Source: JAEINY01 sp942490535 (GTDB lineage: Bacteria > Bacteroidota > Bacteroidia > Bacteroidales > Marinilabiliaceae). From it: a DNA stretch of 64,000 nt. Position 1 is the stretch's first letter. Each line of letters starts with the position of its first letter. The position numbers and the translations under genes are program-made. The notes below the pieces were generated by a model. That model ran no database searches. It saw only the letters and a program-made list of their open reading frames with translations, and was not told the origin of the DNA. The stretch is from the NCBI GenBank assembly GCA_942490535.1, contig CALNXQ010000004.1, forward strand, positions 744,001-808,000. The letters run 5' to 3'. Of this stretch, positions 24,017 through 33,020 are shown piece by piece.

Positions 24017-26662
24017 ATGCGTCAATTATCTAATATACACCATTATATAGTATTTATATTTATTCTTTATTTCATTCCTATACTTTCCGCTGATAGCCAG
24101 GTAAAAGAATCGAAAGTTAAGGCAGTCTATCTATATCAGTTAGCGCAAAAAATCAACTGGCCTAATGAAAAAGAATTAACAACTTTTCGCATTGGCCTGT
24201 TAACTAACGATTCAGCCCTCGTATCAAGCAGTAGAGAAATTGCTACATCTTCATTGCTTAAAAAAAAGAACATTACTATTATTCCGCTACAAATTAGCAG
24301 TGATTTTAATAATCTCCAGATTCTGTTTATTGATGAAATATATGCTAATCGAGTACCGTATATTGCAGATCAAATAAGTGATAACAAAACACTATTCATT
24401 ACTTATAATAGTGCAGATCAACTGTTTTTTGATATTAATGTATTCAGACGTATTGGAACACAGACACTATCTTTTGAAGTGAACCTGGCAAATCTTCGCA
24501 ATGATGGCTTTACCTATAGTTCAGACATCTTGGTATTAGGTGGATCACTAGTTGATTTAAAAACTATTTATAAAGAATCCATTGCAAAATTGGATTCTCA
24601 AAACCAAATTCTTAACACCCTTTATGAACAAGTCGAATTGCTAAATATTGAAAAAAAAGCCTTTCAGAGTATAGTGAAGCAATTAAGGTATAAAACAGAT
24701 AGCTTATCAAGTGATATTAGATTAAAGAAAAGCCATTTGAATGAGCTTTCAAATTATACAGAACATCAAAATATCATATTAGCAAATCGAGAATCAGAAA
24801 TTATTCATCAGACCAGCCTACTCTCAAAATTGAGTGATAATATCTCTGCACAGGAAAATGAATTAGCCAACTCTGAGCAGCGTCTTATTTATCTCAATGA
24901 AGAAATTGAAACCAAAAAGCTACTTATTGATAATCAAAAAGAGGAATTATCGACACAACTTGATTTGATTTCAATTCAACAGAATCAGCTATCTACACAA
25001 CGTAGATTTCTAATAGTCTCTTTTATTTTGGCATTTACCTTTATCATTGCAATCATTGCAGTAGTAATTGCATTGCGTCTAAAGCAAAAACTAAGTAAAC
25101 GACTGAAATCGCTAGTGGATAAAAAAACCAAGGAATTGGAAATAAGCCGGCAGTATTACCGTTCGCTAATTGAATATTCACCCGTTTCCTTATTTGAGTT
25201 TGACATCACCCACCTAAGAAACCACTTAGATTTTCTTAAAAAAGATCAAAACAATCAAACTTACCGAAAAGAAAATCGAGATGAAGATATAATTGAGGCG
25301 TTATCACAAATGAAGTTGCTGAATCAAAACCAAACAGCAAAATTATTTACCGGTGAATTTCAATCTATCCGAAAAGAAGAAATTATCCAAAACATCATTG
25401 AAGAAAATTCTAGCGAATCCATATTGATTGATTTACAAGCCATTGATCAAAAAGACCGAACACACCGTACGGAACTTCAAGTAATCAATGCAAATGGAGA
25501 ATATAAAAATGCAATTGTTAGCTGGATTTTATTGCCAGATGAAAGCGGCGTTGAACTTAACCGATTGTTAATTGCGCTACTTGATGTCACCCAGATGAAG
25601 CAGTATGAACGGGCCCTTCAACAACACAGAGAAGAACTGGAATCGCTTGTTATAAAACGAACGCAAAAAATATCTGATTTGAATGCAGAGCTTTCATCTG
25701 CAAATAATTCGCTAAATATTAAAAATGAAAATTTATTTAAGCAAAATGCATTACTTGAAAAGCAAAAAGATGAAATTTTCGATTTGAATAAACAAATTGT
25801 TAAGGCAAACACAGAACTAACTATTCAAAAAGAAGAAATAGAACGCACCTACCTGGAGCTTAAGGAGACTCAATTACAACTTATTGAATCTGAAAAAATG
25901 GCTTCATTAGGGATGCTTACAGCAGGAGTTGCGCACGAAATAAACAATCCCATCAATTTTATAAGCGCAGGCGGACAAGCCTTAGGCATGATGTTAAATG
26001 ACATTAAATTACATATTGATGAGCTATCAGATGAGTACAAATCGACGAACATAACGCTACCTCCTCTAGATACCTTTTTTGATACTATTAACAAGGAAGA
26101 TTATTTTAATCATTCAGAATCCTTGATAGAGAATATCTATAATGGTATTGAAAGAACTACTGCTATTATTAATAGTTTAAATACCTATTCCCATGATTCA
26201 ACGGATACCTTTGAGCAATATCCGTTAGCCAGTGCAATTGATAACGCCCTGATAATACTTCAAGGAGAATATAAATATAAAGTCGTTATTACCCGAAACT
26301 ATATCGATAGTCCAAGTATTGATTGTTGGCCGGGAAAATTAAATCAAGTCTTTGTAAACATCATTTCAAATGCCATTCAGGCCATCACGGCAACTGGACA
26401 TGTGACCATAACGATGCAATTAATTTCCAATGGAACGGAGGTGAAAATAGTAATTAGTGATGATGGTCAGGGAATGAGTGAATCCACCCTTAAAAAGATA
26501 TTTGATCCATTTTTCACTACTAAACAAGTTGGGCACGGAACAGGCCTTGGACTTTATATTACTTACAGTATCATTTTACAACACAAAGGCACGATAAATT
26601 TGGAATCCACTCTTGGAAAAGGAACGGATGTCATCATTATTTTACCCCTTAAGCAGGAATAG
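24017..26662 (+). CDS. YfiR-domain sensor histidine kinase
   Basis: 881 residues, ATG at 24017. After a signal sequence comes a periplasmic YfiR/HmsC-type (DUF4154) domain, about residues 28-185 (KAVYLYQLAQKINWPNE ... FTYSSDILVLGGSLVDLK). A long coiled coil (about 185-325), one membrane helix (about 331-352), a PAS-like region (about 380-535), a second coiled coil (about 540-625), the phosphoacceptor helix GVAHEINNPINF with His640, and an ATPase domain (NIISNAIQAI, DDGQGMSE, GTGLGLYI) follow. It is a two-component kinase; in the YfiBNR system YfiR is a separate periplasmic repressor, so fusion to a kinase suggests envelope or redox sensing. The receiver gene at 26667-27035 faces it with only four bases between the stops. 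Confidence 0.93.
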   Translation: MRQLSNIHHYIVFIFILYFIPILSADSQVKESKVKAVYLYQLAQKINWPNEKELTTFRIGLLTNDSALVSSSREIATSSLLKKKNITIIPLQISSDFNNLQILFIDEIYANRVPYIADQISDNKTLFITYNSADQLFFDINVFRRIGTQTLSFEVNLANLRNDGFTYSSDILVLGGSLVDLKTIYKESIAKLDSQNQILNTLYEQVELLNIEKKAFQSIVKQLRYKTDSLSSDIRLKKSHLNELSNYTEHQNIILANRESEIIHQTSLLSKLSDNISAQENELANSEQRLIYLNEEIETKKLLIDNQKEELSTQLDLISIQQNQLSTQRRFLIVSFILAFTFIIAIIAVVIALRLKQKLSKRLKSLVDKKTKELEISRQYYRSLIEYSPVSLFEFDITHLRNHLDFLKKDQNNQTYRKENRDEDIIEALSQMKLLNQNQTAKLFTGEFQSIRKEEIIQNIIEENSSESILIDLQAIDQKDRTHRTELQVINANGEYKNAIVSWILLPDESGVELNRLLIALLDVTQMKQYERALQQHREELESLVIKRTQKISDLNAELSSANNSLNIKNENLFKQNALLEKQKDEIFDLNKQIVKANTELTIQKEEIERTYLELKETQLQLIESEKMASLGMLTAGVAHEINNPINFISAGGQALGMMLNDIKLHIDELSDEYKSTNITLPPLDTFFDTINKEDYFNHSESLIENIYNGIERTTAIINSLNTYSHDSTDTFEQYPLASAIDNALIILQGEYKYKVVITRNYIDSPSIDCWPGKLNQVFVNIISNAIQAITATGHVTITMQLISNGTEVKIVISDDGQGMSESTLKKIFDPFFTTKQVGHGTGLGLYITYSIILQHKGTINLESTLGKGTDVIIILPLKQE

Positions 26663-26666
26663 ATAA

Positions 26667-27035
26667 TTACACTTTCTCAACATATTTTGAAATGATTCCA
26701 AGCACATCCTCCCGCTTCCACGGCTTAGCAATGAAACAATCCACAAGTCCCACATCAATACTCATGTCTCTAATCTCAGTCTCCAAATAAGCTGAAAGTA
26801 ATATGCAAGGCGTGTGAGGCTTTGACTTTTTAATCTCTGTGAAAAAATCCAAACCATTCATCTCCGGCATTTTAAAATCAGAGATGACAATTGAAATTTC
26901 TTCCTTTTGAAGAATTTCTAAGCCTTCCATTGCAGATTGAGCCAAAAACAAGTTATAGTGCTGCCTAAAATTAAACTTAAACAACTGTAAATTAATTGGT
27001 TCATCATCTACATACAAAAGATTTTTCTTCGTCAT
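26667..27035 (-). CDS. stand-alone response regulator receiver protein
   Basis: 122 residues, ATG at 27035: a complete receiver domain and nothing else. The acidic pocket is YVDDEP near the N-terminus, the phosphoacceptor Asp is in VISDFKMPEMNGLDFF (about residue 54), the conserved Ser/Thr is in CILLSAY and the Lys in FIAKPWK (about 104). The KPW form of that motif is common in receivers of RpfG-type systems. It lacks an output domain, so it must act by protein contact. It faces the kinase gene tail-to-tail and is its likely partner, though it is on the opposite strand and needs its own promoter. Confidence 0.93.
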   Translation of the reverse strand: MTKKNLLYVDDEPINLQLFKFNFRQHYNLFLAQSAMEGLEILQKEEISIVISDFKMPEMNGLDFFTEIKKSKPHTPCILLSAYLETEIRDMSIDVGLVDCFIAKPWKREDVLGIISKYVEKV

Positions 27036-27177
27036 AGGATTAATATTTGCTAGTAAAACTATATTTTTTATCCTTAATCCAATACAAATACACTATTTAT
27101 TTAGTTTTGTTTTCATTATTAGTCACCTTATACCAACTGAAAGACTGAATATTCAATTGATTATTAAAGCATAGAAA

Positions 27178-27711
27178 ATGGAAAGTATCATTTCGCTTAT
27201 AAAAGCACGCAGAAGTTGTCGTAAATTTAACAATCAACTACCTACCGCGGACCAAGTCAAAACTTTAGAAAAAGCGGCTCTATTAGCCCCAACTTCCAAA
27301 AACAACCGACCCTGGCACTTCATATTTATTACTGACACAAAAACTATTGATTTATTATCAGGCGTTAAGCCACATGGAGCAACCTTCCTGAAGCATGCCC
27401 CTTTAGCTATTGTCATTATTGCTGATCCCGAAAAAAGCGACGTTTGGATAGAAGATACAGCTATTGCCGCGTGCTATTTACAACTTACCGCCGAAGATAT
27501 CGGCTTAGGTAGTTGTTGGATACAAATTCGCCAACGAATGTACGACGATCAAACAAGTGCATCTGATAAAATTAAACAACTACTGCAGGTTCCATCTACA
27601 TTTGAAGTGACTTCCATTATTGCAATTGGTACCAAAGAGAAAGAAAGGTCAGCCTACACTGACGAAGATCTTTTAATAGAAAGAATCCATAATAATAGCT
27701 TTCAATTCTAA
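27178..27711 (+). CDS. nitroreductase family protein (small, FMN-dependent)
   Basis: 177 residues, ATG at 27178. The family start is clear: IKARRSCRKFNNQLPTADQV (Arg residues bind FMN phosphate), followed by LEKAALLAPTSKNNRPWHFIFI. Later come HAPLAIVIIADPEKSDVWIEDTAIAACYLQLTAEDIGLGSCWI read as two blocks, and the closing PSTFEVTSIIAIGTKEKE. It would reduce nitro compounds, quinones or an unknown metabolite with NAD(P)H. It is followed by an OsmC-type gene 77 bases later in the same direction, a pairing that could reflect redox stress. Confidence 0.93.
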   Translation: MESIISLIKARRSCRKFNNQLPTADQVKTLEKAALLAPTSKNNRPWHFIFITDTKTIDLLSGVKPHGATFLKHAPLAIVIIADPEKSDVWIEDTAIAACYLQLTAEDIGLGSCWIQIRQRMYDDQTSASDKIKQLLQVPSTFEVTSIIAIGTKEKERSAYTDEDLLIERIHNNSFQF

Positions 27712-27788
27712 TGACAATTTGGCAGACACTAATGCTTGGCACAATACATGATGCATGTACTTAGTCGCATATTTAAATTAATGAAACT

Positions 27789-28187
27789 ATGAATGAATTA
27801 ATCATTACACTTGAAGATGGCAAAAAAGTAAATGCCGAATATAAAGGTCATATCATGACTACTGATCAGCCTGAAAGAAGTGGCGGAGATAACAGCAGCC
27901 CCGCTCCCTTTGATCTATTTCTAGCCTCAATAGGTACCTGTGCAGGCATCTATGTGAAATCGTTTTGTGAACAACGTGGTATTAATACAACTGGCATTCG
28001 GATTATTCAATCGATGGATTATGATCCCCAAAAGAGTCTGATCTCTCAAATCAACCTGGATATTCAGGTTCCTGAAGATTTCCCTGAAAAATACAAGGCT
28101 GCCATGATTAAGACTGCAGAATTGTGTGCTGTAAAAAGACATCTGGAAAATCCACCTGTATTTAACACCAGCATTAGTCAAAAATAA
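27789..28187 (+). CDS. OsmC family protein
   Basis: 132 residues, ATG at 27789. OsmC/Ohr-type fold with the first catalytic region GGDNSSPAPFDLFLASIGTCAGIYVK, in which Cys54 would be the first redox cysteine, and LCAVKRHLENPP carrying the second. A run of short upstream ATG codons (27781) is out of frame. Members either reduce organic hydroperoxides or are of unknown function; this one resembles the YhfA-like branch by its GG-SSPAPFDLFLASLG pattern. It probably shares a transcript with the nitroreductase gene. Confidence 0.9.
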   Translation: MNELIITLEDGKKVNAEYKGHIMTTDQPERSGGDNSSPAPFDLFLASIGTCAGIYVKSFCEQRGINTTGIRIIQSMDYDPQKSLISQINLDIQVPEDFPEKYKAAMIKTAELCAVKRHLENPPVFNTSISQK

Positions 28188-28199
28188 TTAAGAAATAGA

Positions 28200-28231
28200 A
28201 AGGGCGTTATTATTACACTAATGGCGCCCTT
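28200..28231. terminator. hairpin between convergent osmC-like and mtfA-like genes
   Basis: Stem aagggcgttatta with taatggcgccctt: 13 pairs, two of them G-T, around a six-base loop. The minus-strand copy runs into TTTCTATTTCTTAATT, so it most likely ends the 28234-29112 transcript; it may act in both directions. Confidence 0.65.
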
Positions 28232-28233
28232 CA

Positions 28234-29112
28234 TTAATAATGCTGCTTACCACAGCATCTTTTAAATTTCCATCCACTTCCGCAAGGACATAATTCATTT
28301 CTTCCAATGCATAATTTGCGACCATTACGATTTCTATTTTTCATATCCTGATTGAAAATCTCTTCCAACAACTTATATAATTGCGGATGATTCTTAGCCA
28401 GTAGTTTCGGACGTTCAAAGAAATATTCACTGATCACAGAGAAAAACTCAGCTCGGTTTGTAGCACCGTAGGGATTAATATCCGATATTCCTTCATAAAT
28501 ATCATCAATCTTTTTATTAATCAAGTCAATCCACGGAATAGCATATTGCTTTTCCATCAATAATGCCGGAACCCCATCCACTGCCCCATCAGATTTGTCA
28601 ATGAGATGTACAAATTCATGAATGGCCGTATTCTTTTTATCTGACTCATTGGCAAATCCATGAGTTAATGCGGGCTTAGAAAGAATCATTTTTCCTTCCA
28701 TTAATCCACTCCCCACCATACCCAATATATTCGTATCTTCTCCAGAAGTCTCAAACTTATCGTTAAAGGATGCAGGATATAATAATACCTCACCTAGATT
28801 TTGATAGCGCCAATGCGGAAAGGCAAAGATTGGAATAACAGCACTGGAAGCCACCAACAATCGGTCACTATCCTCTACCTGAATACTGATTCCTGTAATG
28901 CGACAATTAGCCAGAAATTCCAGCACTTTAAATTCAAATAATGCTTTCTCTTCAGGAGATAAGCTATTATAAAAACTTACATTATTTACAAGAATAGTTC
29001 GCCACTCAGCCTTCATTTTTCCTTTGGGTTTGATCCATCTATTGTTGGATTTTAAGGATTTAAAACTGAGCCACCCAATAGCAATTGCAACGAGGGATAA
29101 AATTAGATACAT
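28234..29112 (-). CDS. MtfA-like zinc peptidase (M90) with SEC-C tail
   Basis: 292 residues, ATG at 29112. An N-terminal hydrophobic helix (LILSLVAIAIGWLSF) anchors the protein. The MtfA domain (about 35-255) contains the zincin motif HEFVHLID with His165, Glu166 and His169, and IFAFPHWRYQNLGEVLLYP upstream of it. The last 20 residues are a SEC-C zinc motif, CPCGSGWKFKRCCG. E. coli MtfA titrates the Mlc repressor and is an aminopeptidase; most relatives lack the SEC-C tail, which is usually found in SecA and a range of zinc-binding proteins. The gene converges on the osmC-like gene. Confidence 0.9.
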   Translation of the reverse strand: MYLILSLVAIAIGWLSFKSLKSNNRWIKPKGKMKAEWRTILVNNVSFYNSLSPEEKALFEFKVLEFLANCRITGISIQVEDSDRLLVASSAVIPIFAFPHWRYQNLGEVLLYPASFNDKFETSGEDTNILGMVGSGLMEGKMILSKPALTHGFANESDKKNTAIHEFVHLIDKSDGAVDGVPALLMEKQYAIPWIDLINKKIDDIYEGISDINPYGATNRAEFFSVISEYFFERPKLLAKNHPQLYKLLEEIFNQDMKNRNRNGRKLCIGRNELCPCGSGWKFKRCCGKQHY

Positions 29113-29479
29113 TTATTTTTGATTATGAATGAAAAATAGGCAACAACAAGTATTTTTTAATGCCTCCACGTCATTTGATTCGCAACTCAAATAGGTTCAA
29201 AGTAAAAAAATAATATTTGATACAAAGTTCAGCTCCTACATTTGAATGAAACTCAAAATATGATTCCATAGTTCTCTTTACCCAAATGATCCACTCGATA
29301 CTAATTGTAACTCGATTGAAAAAGCATAATTATCAAATTATTGCTCCAAGTACTCCATTCAAAAGAGATTACTGCTCTATTTTAACTTTTCACAAACATT
29401 TTTCTCCACGTAAATATCTCCTCACATTATTTAAAACAGAAAGACCCGTTAATCCCAAATGGATTAACGGGTCTCTTTG
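29113..29479. other. non-coding stretch before the tRNA genes
   Basis: About 320 AT-rich bases precede the tRNA terminator (29432-29474). I see no gene or repeat in 29113-29431. Reading frames over 29286-29747 are artefacts of the tRNA region. Confidence 0.6.
29432..29474 (-). terminator. intrinsic terminator of the tRNA transcript
   Basis: A perfect 14-bp stem (agacccgttaatcc, 29442-29455, and ggattaacgggtct, 29461-29474) lies five bases after the tRNA-Leu 3' end. On the minus strand it is followed by TTCTGTTTTAAAT. Confidence 0.8.
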
Positions 29480-29563
29480 TGCCCAGAACAAGACTCGAAC
29501 TTGCACGACCTAACGGTCACCAGCCCCTCAAGCTGGCGTGTCTACCAATTTCACCATCTGGGC
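29480..29563 (-). tRNA. tRNA-Leu(GAG)
   Basis: Read on the minus strand the acceptor arms GCCCAGA and TCTGGGC pair perfectly, with discriminator A. The anticodon stem CCAGC/GCTGG frames the loop TTGAGGG, so the anticodon is GAG. The long variable arm (GTGACCGTTAGGTCGTGC) and the TTCGAGT loop fit a class II leucine tRNA. The gene is 84 bases; CCA is not encoded. Confidence 0.93.
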
Positions 29564-29590
29564 AATAATAAACTGTCGTCACAGTCATAG

Positions 29591-29663
<73 letters not shown>

Positions 29664-29674
29664 GTTTGCGTTGA

Positions 29675-29704
29675 CAAAAGTATAAAAAATCCCCATTCCA
29701 TCAA
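29675..29704 (-). promoter_or_regulatory. promoter of the tRNA-Gly/tRNA-Leu transcript
   Basis: TTG (29704-29702), 19 bases, TACTTTTG (29682-29675) on the minus strand, an exact TAnnTTTG match ending 11 bases before the tRNA-Gly 5' end. Confidence 0.7.
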
Positions 29705-29888
29705 TGGTTCAGAGTTATTTTTTATAGAATTATTTCTTTATTATTGATAATTAGGGTGTTTAATTCAATAAGGTCTTTAGGTTCCATTCTATTAGTTAGA
29801 AATGAATGTACATGCCGACTAATCAGACCAAAATTCACTATTAATTATGCACATAACGATGCATATAACAACGCTTCAAACTCTTCAG

Positions 29889-30953
29889 CTATTTTGAGCG
29901 CGCTGCATTAACTAACTCATGACGAACAGCAGATTTACTTTCAATAATACTATAGAACTCATTAATATACTTCAAACACTTCTGCTTCTCCTTTAGTTCC
30001 AAAAAATCAAAATCAATGAATAAATCTATCATTTCAGTCTTTGCCTCAATAAATTTAGTGATTGGTATCTCTAAATCATCAATTGGTTTCTTATACCCCC
30101 GATAAACTCGTTGCTGCACATTAACCGCATCCACTTGCGGAGATGGTTTTGCATAAGGCGCATTTACAAGACCAGACCAATCAAAATCATAAGGTACTGC
30201 AATTGGCGGCGAATGAGTTTCTTTTTTCAACAAGATGATGTTGTGTAATTTTGGAACAGACCAATCGGTATTACCAATCATGTATTGAAAGAGCGACAAC
30301 TCGGCCATTTTAAAATAATCGGTATGTAATTGATGGATGTTTGCCACGTTCATCTCCTCCATTCCATTCCGCAAGGCAAGATCTCCTACATCTTCGATAA
30401 AAAATGCCAACTTCCGTAATGCATTATTTTCATCTCCCGTATCGACATAAGTAATGTTTACTAAGCGCACTTTAAAACTAATTTCTGAAATCAGATTATA
30501 AGCTCTATAAGCAAGATATTCCTTAACAGTACAAGCCTGTAATCGGTCGCTCTTATCTTGACAATGCGTCACCAATTTCAACTTATCCTGACCTTCAAAC
30601 ACTGTATTTCGAACACTTTCTGTTTTAAAATTAAATTTAAGAGGCGGAAAATCACAATTCTCACATTTCAATCGAAAATTACCTCTAGTCTTTAGCTTAA
30701 CATCTAAAATAACAGTGTCTTTTCCATCAATATATTTCACTACGGCCTCATAGTAAGATCGTTCCAGATTACGATCTTTTTTTAGCTCTTTAAAGTTAGC
30801 TTCCACAATCATAGTCAGAGGTTCATCTGATAAAAAAAGTGGTTTCACAGTCACTTGATCTTGCTGATTTAGGCTATCTTGTGCAGTGGCTGCAATTTCT
30901 CCCCCAAAAGCAAAAAGTAACAATAGTAAAATAAATCTCAAGGTTTTAATCAT
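29889..30953 (-). CDS. CotH-like kinase-fold protein, exported
   Basis: 354 residues from the ATG at 30953 (an ATG at 30956 is equivalent); the frame up to 30986 has no ATG at its start. A cleavable signal peptide ends near AATAQDS. The CotH-type core is suggested by DVKLKTRGNFRLKCENCDFPPLKFNF, the KLVTHCQ and YLAYRAYN region, GNTDWSVPKLHNIILLKK and PYDFDWSGLVNAPYA, which occupy the places of the ATP-binding and catalytic parts of CotH kinases. Spore-coat CotH phosphorylates coat proteins; the role in a non-sporing phylum is unknown. The start overlaps the DUF4956 stop by eight bases, so the two proteins are probably made in step. Confidence 0.8.
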   Translation of the reverse strand: MIKTLRFILLLLLFAFGGEIAATAQDSLNQQDQVTVKPLFLSDEPLTMIVEANFKELKKDRNLERSYYEAVVKYIDGKDTVILDVKLKTRGNFRLKCENCDFPPLKFNFKTESVRNTVFEGQDKLKLVTHCQDKSDRLQACTVKEYLAYRAYNLISEISFKVRLVNITYVDTGDENNALRKLAFFIEDVGDLALRNGMEEMNVANIHQLHTDYFKMAELSLFQYMIGNTDWSVPKLHNIILLKKETHSPPIAVPYDFDWSGLVNAPYAKPSPQVDAVNVQQRVYRGYKKPIDDLEIPITKFIEAKTEMIDLFIDFDFLELKEKQKCLKYINEFYSIIESKSAVRHELVNAARSK

Positions 30954-31602
30954 CATCAGTATCCACATGTCGGTGCAGAATTTCAAAATCTGGTAGATTT
31001 ATATTATTAGCGCGGGCTGTAAAATAGATGGTTATATTGGACACATCTTTCAAAAAATCAACATGACCAATTTCGACTTTATGAATATCTAAACCTGTTC
31101 TATTTTTCAAGTCGTCAATTAATTCAGAACGATGTTCTGGTCTGAGCAACTCAATTTTTTCATAAACAATTGTTTTCCGCTGTTCACCTTTATTCATCCA
31201 TAAGCGTTCCATAGCCCAACTCATTAAAATAAAAACAGCGTTGGCAATCACTAATTCCGGAAAAAAATAAGCTTTATGAGCAACCCCATTAATTACCGAT
31301 ACTGCAATTATCAGAAACAAATAGGTCATTTCCCGAATTGGAATGGTTGTCGTGCGGTATCGAATGATACCAAAAATGGCAAATAATCCCAGCGCAAATC
31401 CAAGTTCCAGTTTAACAGCAGCTAAAAAGAAACACATGAAAAACACTGTAATACTAATCAGCACATAAGTAAACACATACTCTTTACGACGAGCTGAGGG
31501 AAAATATATTCCCCACACAATGGTTACCAGAACAGCCAGGTTTAGTCCTAAGCGTATGAGTAATTCGAACAAAACAGGAGAGTGCGATAATTCTAAATCC
31601 AT
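30946..31602 (-). CDS. DUF4956 membrane protein
   Basis: 218 residues from the ATG at 31602 (MDLELSHSPVLFELL); the frame extends to 31632 without an ATG. Four hydrophobic helices fill the first 115 residues (LAVLVTIVWGIYFP, YVLISITVFFMCFFLAAV, LGFALGLFAIFGIIRYRT, MTYLFLIIAVSVINGVA) and a soluble alpha/beta tail of about 95 residues follows. The GLFAIFGIIRYRTTTIPIREM stretch is the most characteristic part of DUF4956. The family regularly lies beside VTC polyphosphate-polymerase domain genes and CotH, as here, but its activity is unknown. A partner in membrane transfer of polyphosphate is a reasonable guess only. Confidence 0.88.
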   Translation of the reverse strand: MDLELSHSPVLFELLIRLGLNLAVLVTIVWGIYFPSARRKEYVFTYVLISITVFFMCFFLAAVKLELGFALGLFAIFGIIRYRTTTIPIREMTYLFLIIAVSVINGVAHKAYFFPELVIANAVFILMSWAMERLWMNKGEQRKTIVYEKIELLRPEHRSELIDDLKNRTGLDIHKVEIGHVDFLKDVSNITIYFTARANNINLPDFEILHRHVDTDDD

Positions 31603-31615
31603 TTCTATTTGGTTT

Positions 31616-32392
31616 TTAGATACCAAAAGCAAAATTGGAATTGACTTCAGACATTAAGCTATTCAATTTGCGCAAACGTGGTTTAAACCGATTGTATTTT
31701 GCATCTTCATTCAAAGCCACTGTTCCTACACAATACTTACTCAATGACATTGGCAAAACGCCATGTTCTTTCATGGTACGTGCAAACCTTGAGTATATTT
31801 CATCCCTGTCTCTTTTTATTTCAACTACTGAGCAATTAGGAAGAGTGAAGAAATGGCCTTCTTTTTCAAATTCAATACCTAAGTCAATTGTAATTCGCTC
31901 GCAAGCATCATTGTTAACGAAAGTAATACGATTAAACTTAGTATTTAGTTGTGGAATAAGATTAGAAACCTGGTAGGGAGAAGCATCTTCTACGAAAGAC
32001 TGCAAGCCTCCATCGAGGTTAAAGTTAAGATTATCAATAGCTAAACGACTCTTATGAGTACGCCCTTTTTCCTTACGTTTTACCTCTAAAAACATATCTC
32101 CTGATTCCTCATATTGGCGGTAGCGTACTTTGAAACGTCTTTTTTTACCATTGTGATGATCGCGGAACATATTAAAATCAGGTGTATCAAAATAGGTAGT
32201 GGAATAGGAAAGCATCCGTTTCTGATCAATCTCTAACACCTTGTAATCATCAACTATACTATTAAGGCAATTCTTCAACACAGAAGGGGAAACTAAAAAC
32301 TTGGTATCTAGCCTATTCAATAGTTTTACAGCATCCATTTCGTGCAACTGAATTGTATCAAACAAATTGATTATTTCGACTAACCTTTTCAT
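31616..32392 (-). CDS. VTC-domain polyphosphate polymerase-like protein
   Basis: 258 residues from the ATG at 32392. This start is chosen over the ATG at 32428 because AGGAGGT sits seven bases before it, a rare good ribosome binding site in this phylum. The VTC tunnel fold is evident: LNRLDTKFLVSP (basic Arg/Lys pair), YSTTYFDTPDFNMFRDHHNGKKRRFKVRYRQYE, FLEVKRKEKGRTHKSRL, and SKYCVGTV near the end. The Arg/Lys/Glu residues on these strands bind phosphates and a divalent metal in yeast Vtc4. No signal peptide or SPX domain is present, so it acts in the cytoplasm. It is the first gene of the VTC-DUF4956-CotH group. Confidence 0.92.
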   Translation of the reverse strand: MKRLVEIINLFDTIQLHEMDAVKLLNRLDTKFLVSPSVLKNCLNSIVDDYKVLEIDQKRMLSYSTTYFDTPDFNMFRDHHNGKKRRFKVRYRQYEESGDMFLEVKRKEKGRTHKSRLAIDNLNFNLDGGLQSFVEDASPYQVSNLIPQLNTKFNRITFVNNDACERITIDLGIEFEKEGHFFTLPNCSVVEIKRDRDEIYSRFARTMKEHGVLPMSLSKYCVGTVALNEDAKYNRFKPRLRKLNSLMSEVNSNFAFGI

Positions 32393-32405
32393 ATTACTAC
32401 CTCCT
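32385..32405 (-). promoter_or_regulatory. strong Shine-Dalgarno site of the VTC gene
   Basis: The minus strand reads AGGAGGTAGTAATATG, a full anti-16S match with seven-base spacing to the ATG at 32392. Most genes in this window lack any such site. Confidence 0.6.
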
Positions 32406-33020
32406 GCTACTTCCATATGGTTATTCATTTCTACATCTCTAAGCTCAGTGCAACATCTTGAAATATCAACATTTACCTTCTACAATCACCATAGATGATC
32501 TATCTTTTCAGGCGTGCAAAGAAACCCAACCTTTGCCCTGTATAAAAATGACAATCCTCATATTTTTCGCATATGCTTACAAATTGGAATTAATTTAAGA
32601 TTATTCGCCTAATTTTTATAATCATACCCCTTTAAAATAAAGGGATACACAAGAATAATAATCCTAAATCACAATCCCTTAAAACATGTTAATTTTATTT
32701 AATCAAATAAAAATAAGCACGATTTAAGATTGTCATTTTTTCGCAATACTTTCAATTTGACTTTAGAGCTTCGTTCAGCTAACTACGTTCTTAAGTAATA
32801 CATCAAAAAACCATCCAAAGCTCTTAATATACTTCTTTTCAATAGATTAAAAATATCACAAGAACTTTTTTTCGTTCGAATCCGAACAGTAAAGGAGTTA
32901 ATAGCGAACAGCTCTTGATTTGGCAGAATTTTTTTGCGATTTTTCAAGGTTTACAATAAACTTTATTGCAAAATTATCGTAAGTTTATCTTGATTAGCCT
33001 TAAAATAAACTAATATACAT
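32393..33020. other. AT-rich divergent intergenic region
   Basis: About 600 bases between the VTC gene and the GH16-like gene. I see no gene. The only signals are the VTC ribosome binding site and a weak promoter before 33021: TTG at 32966-32968, 17 bases, TATCTTG at 32986-32992. Confidence 0.55.
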
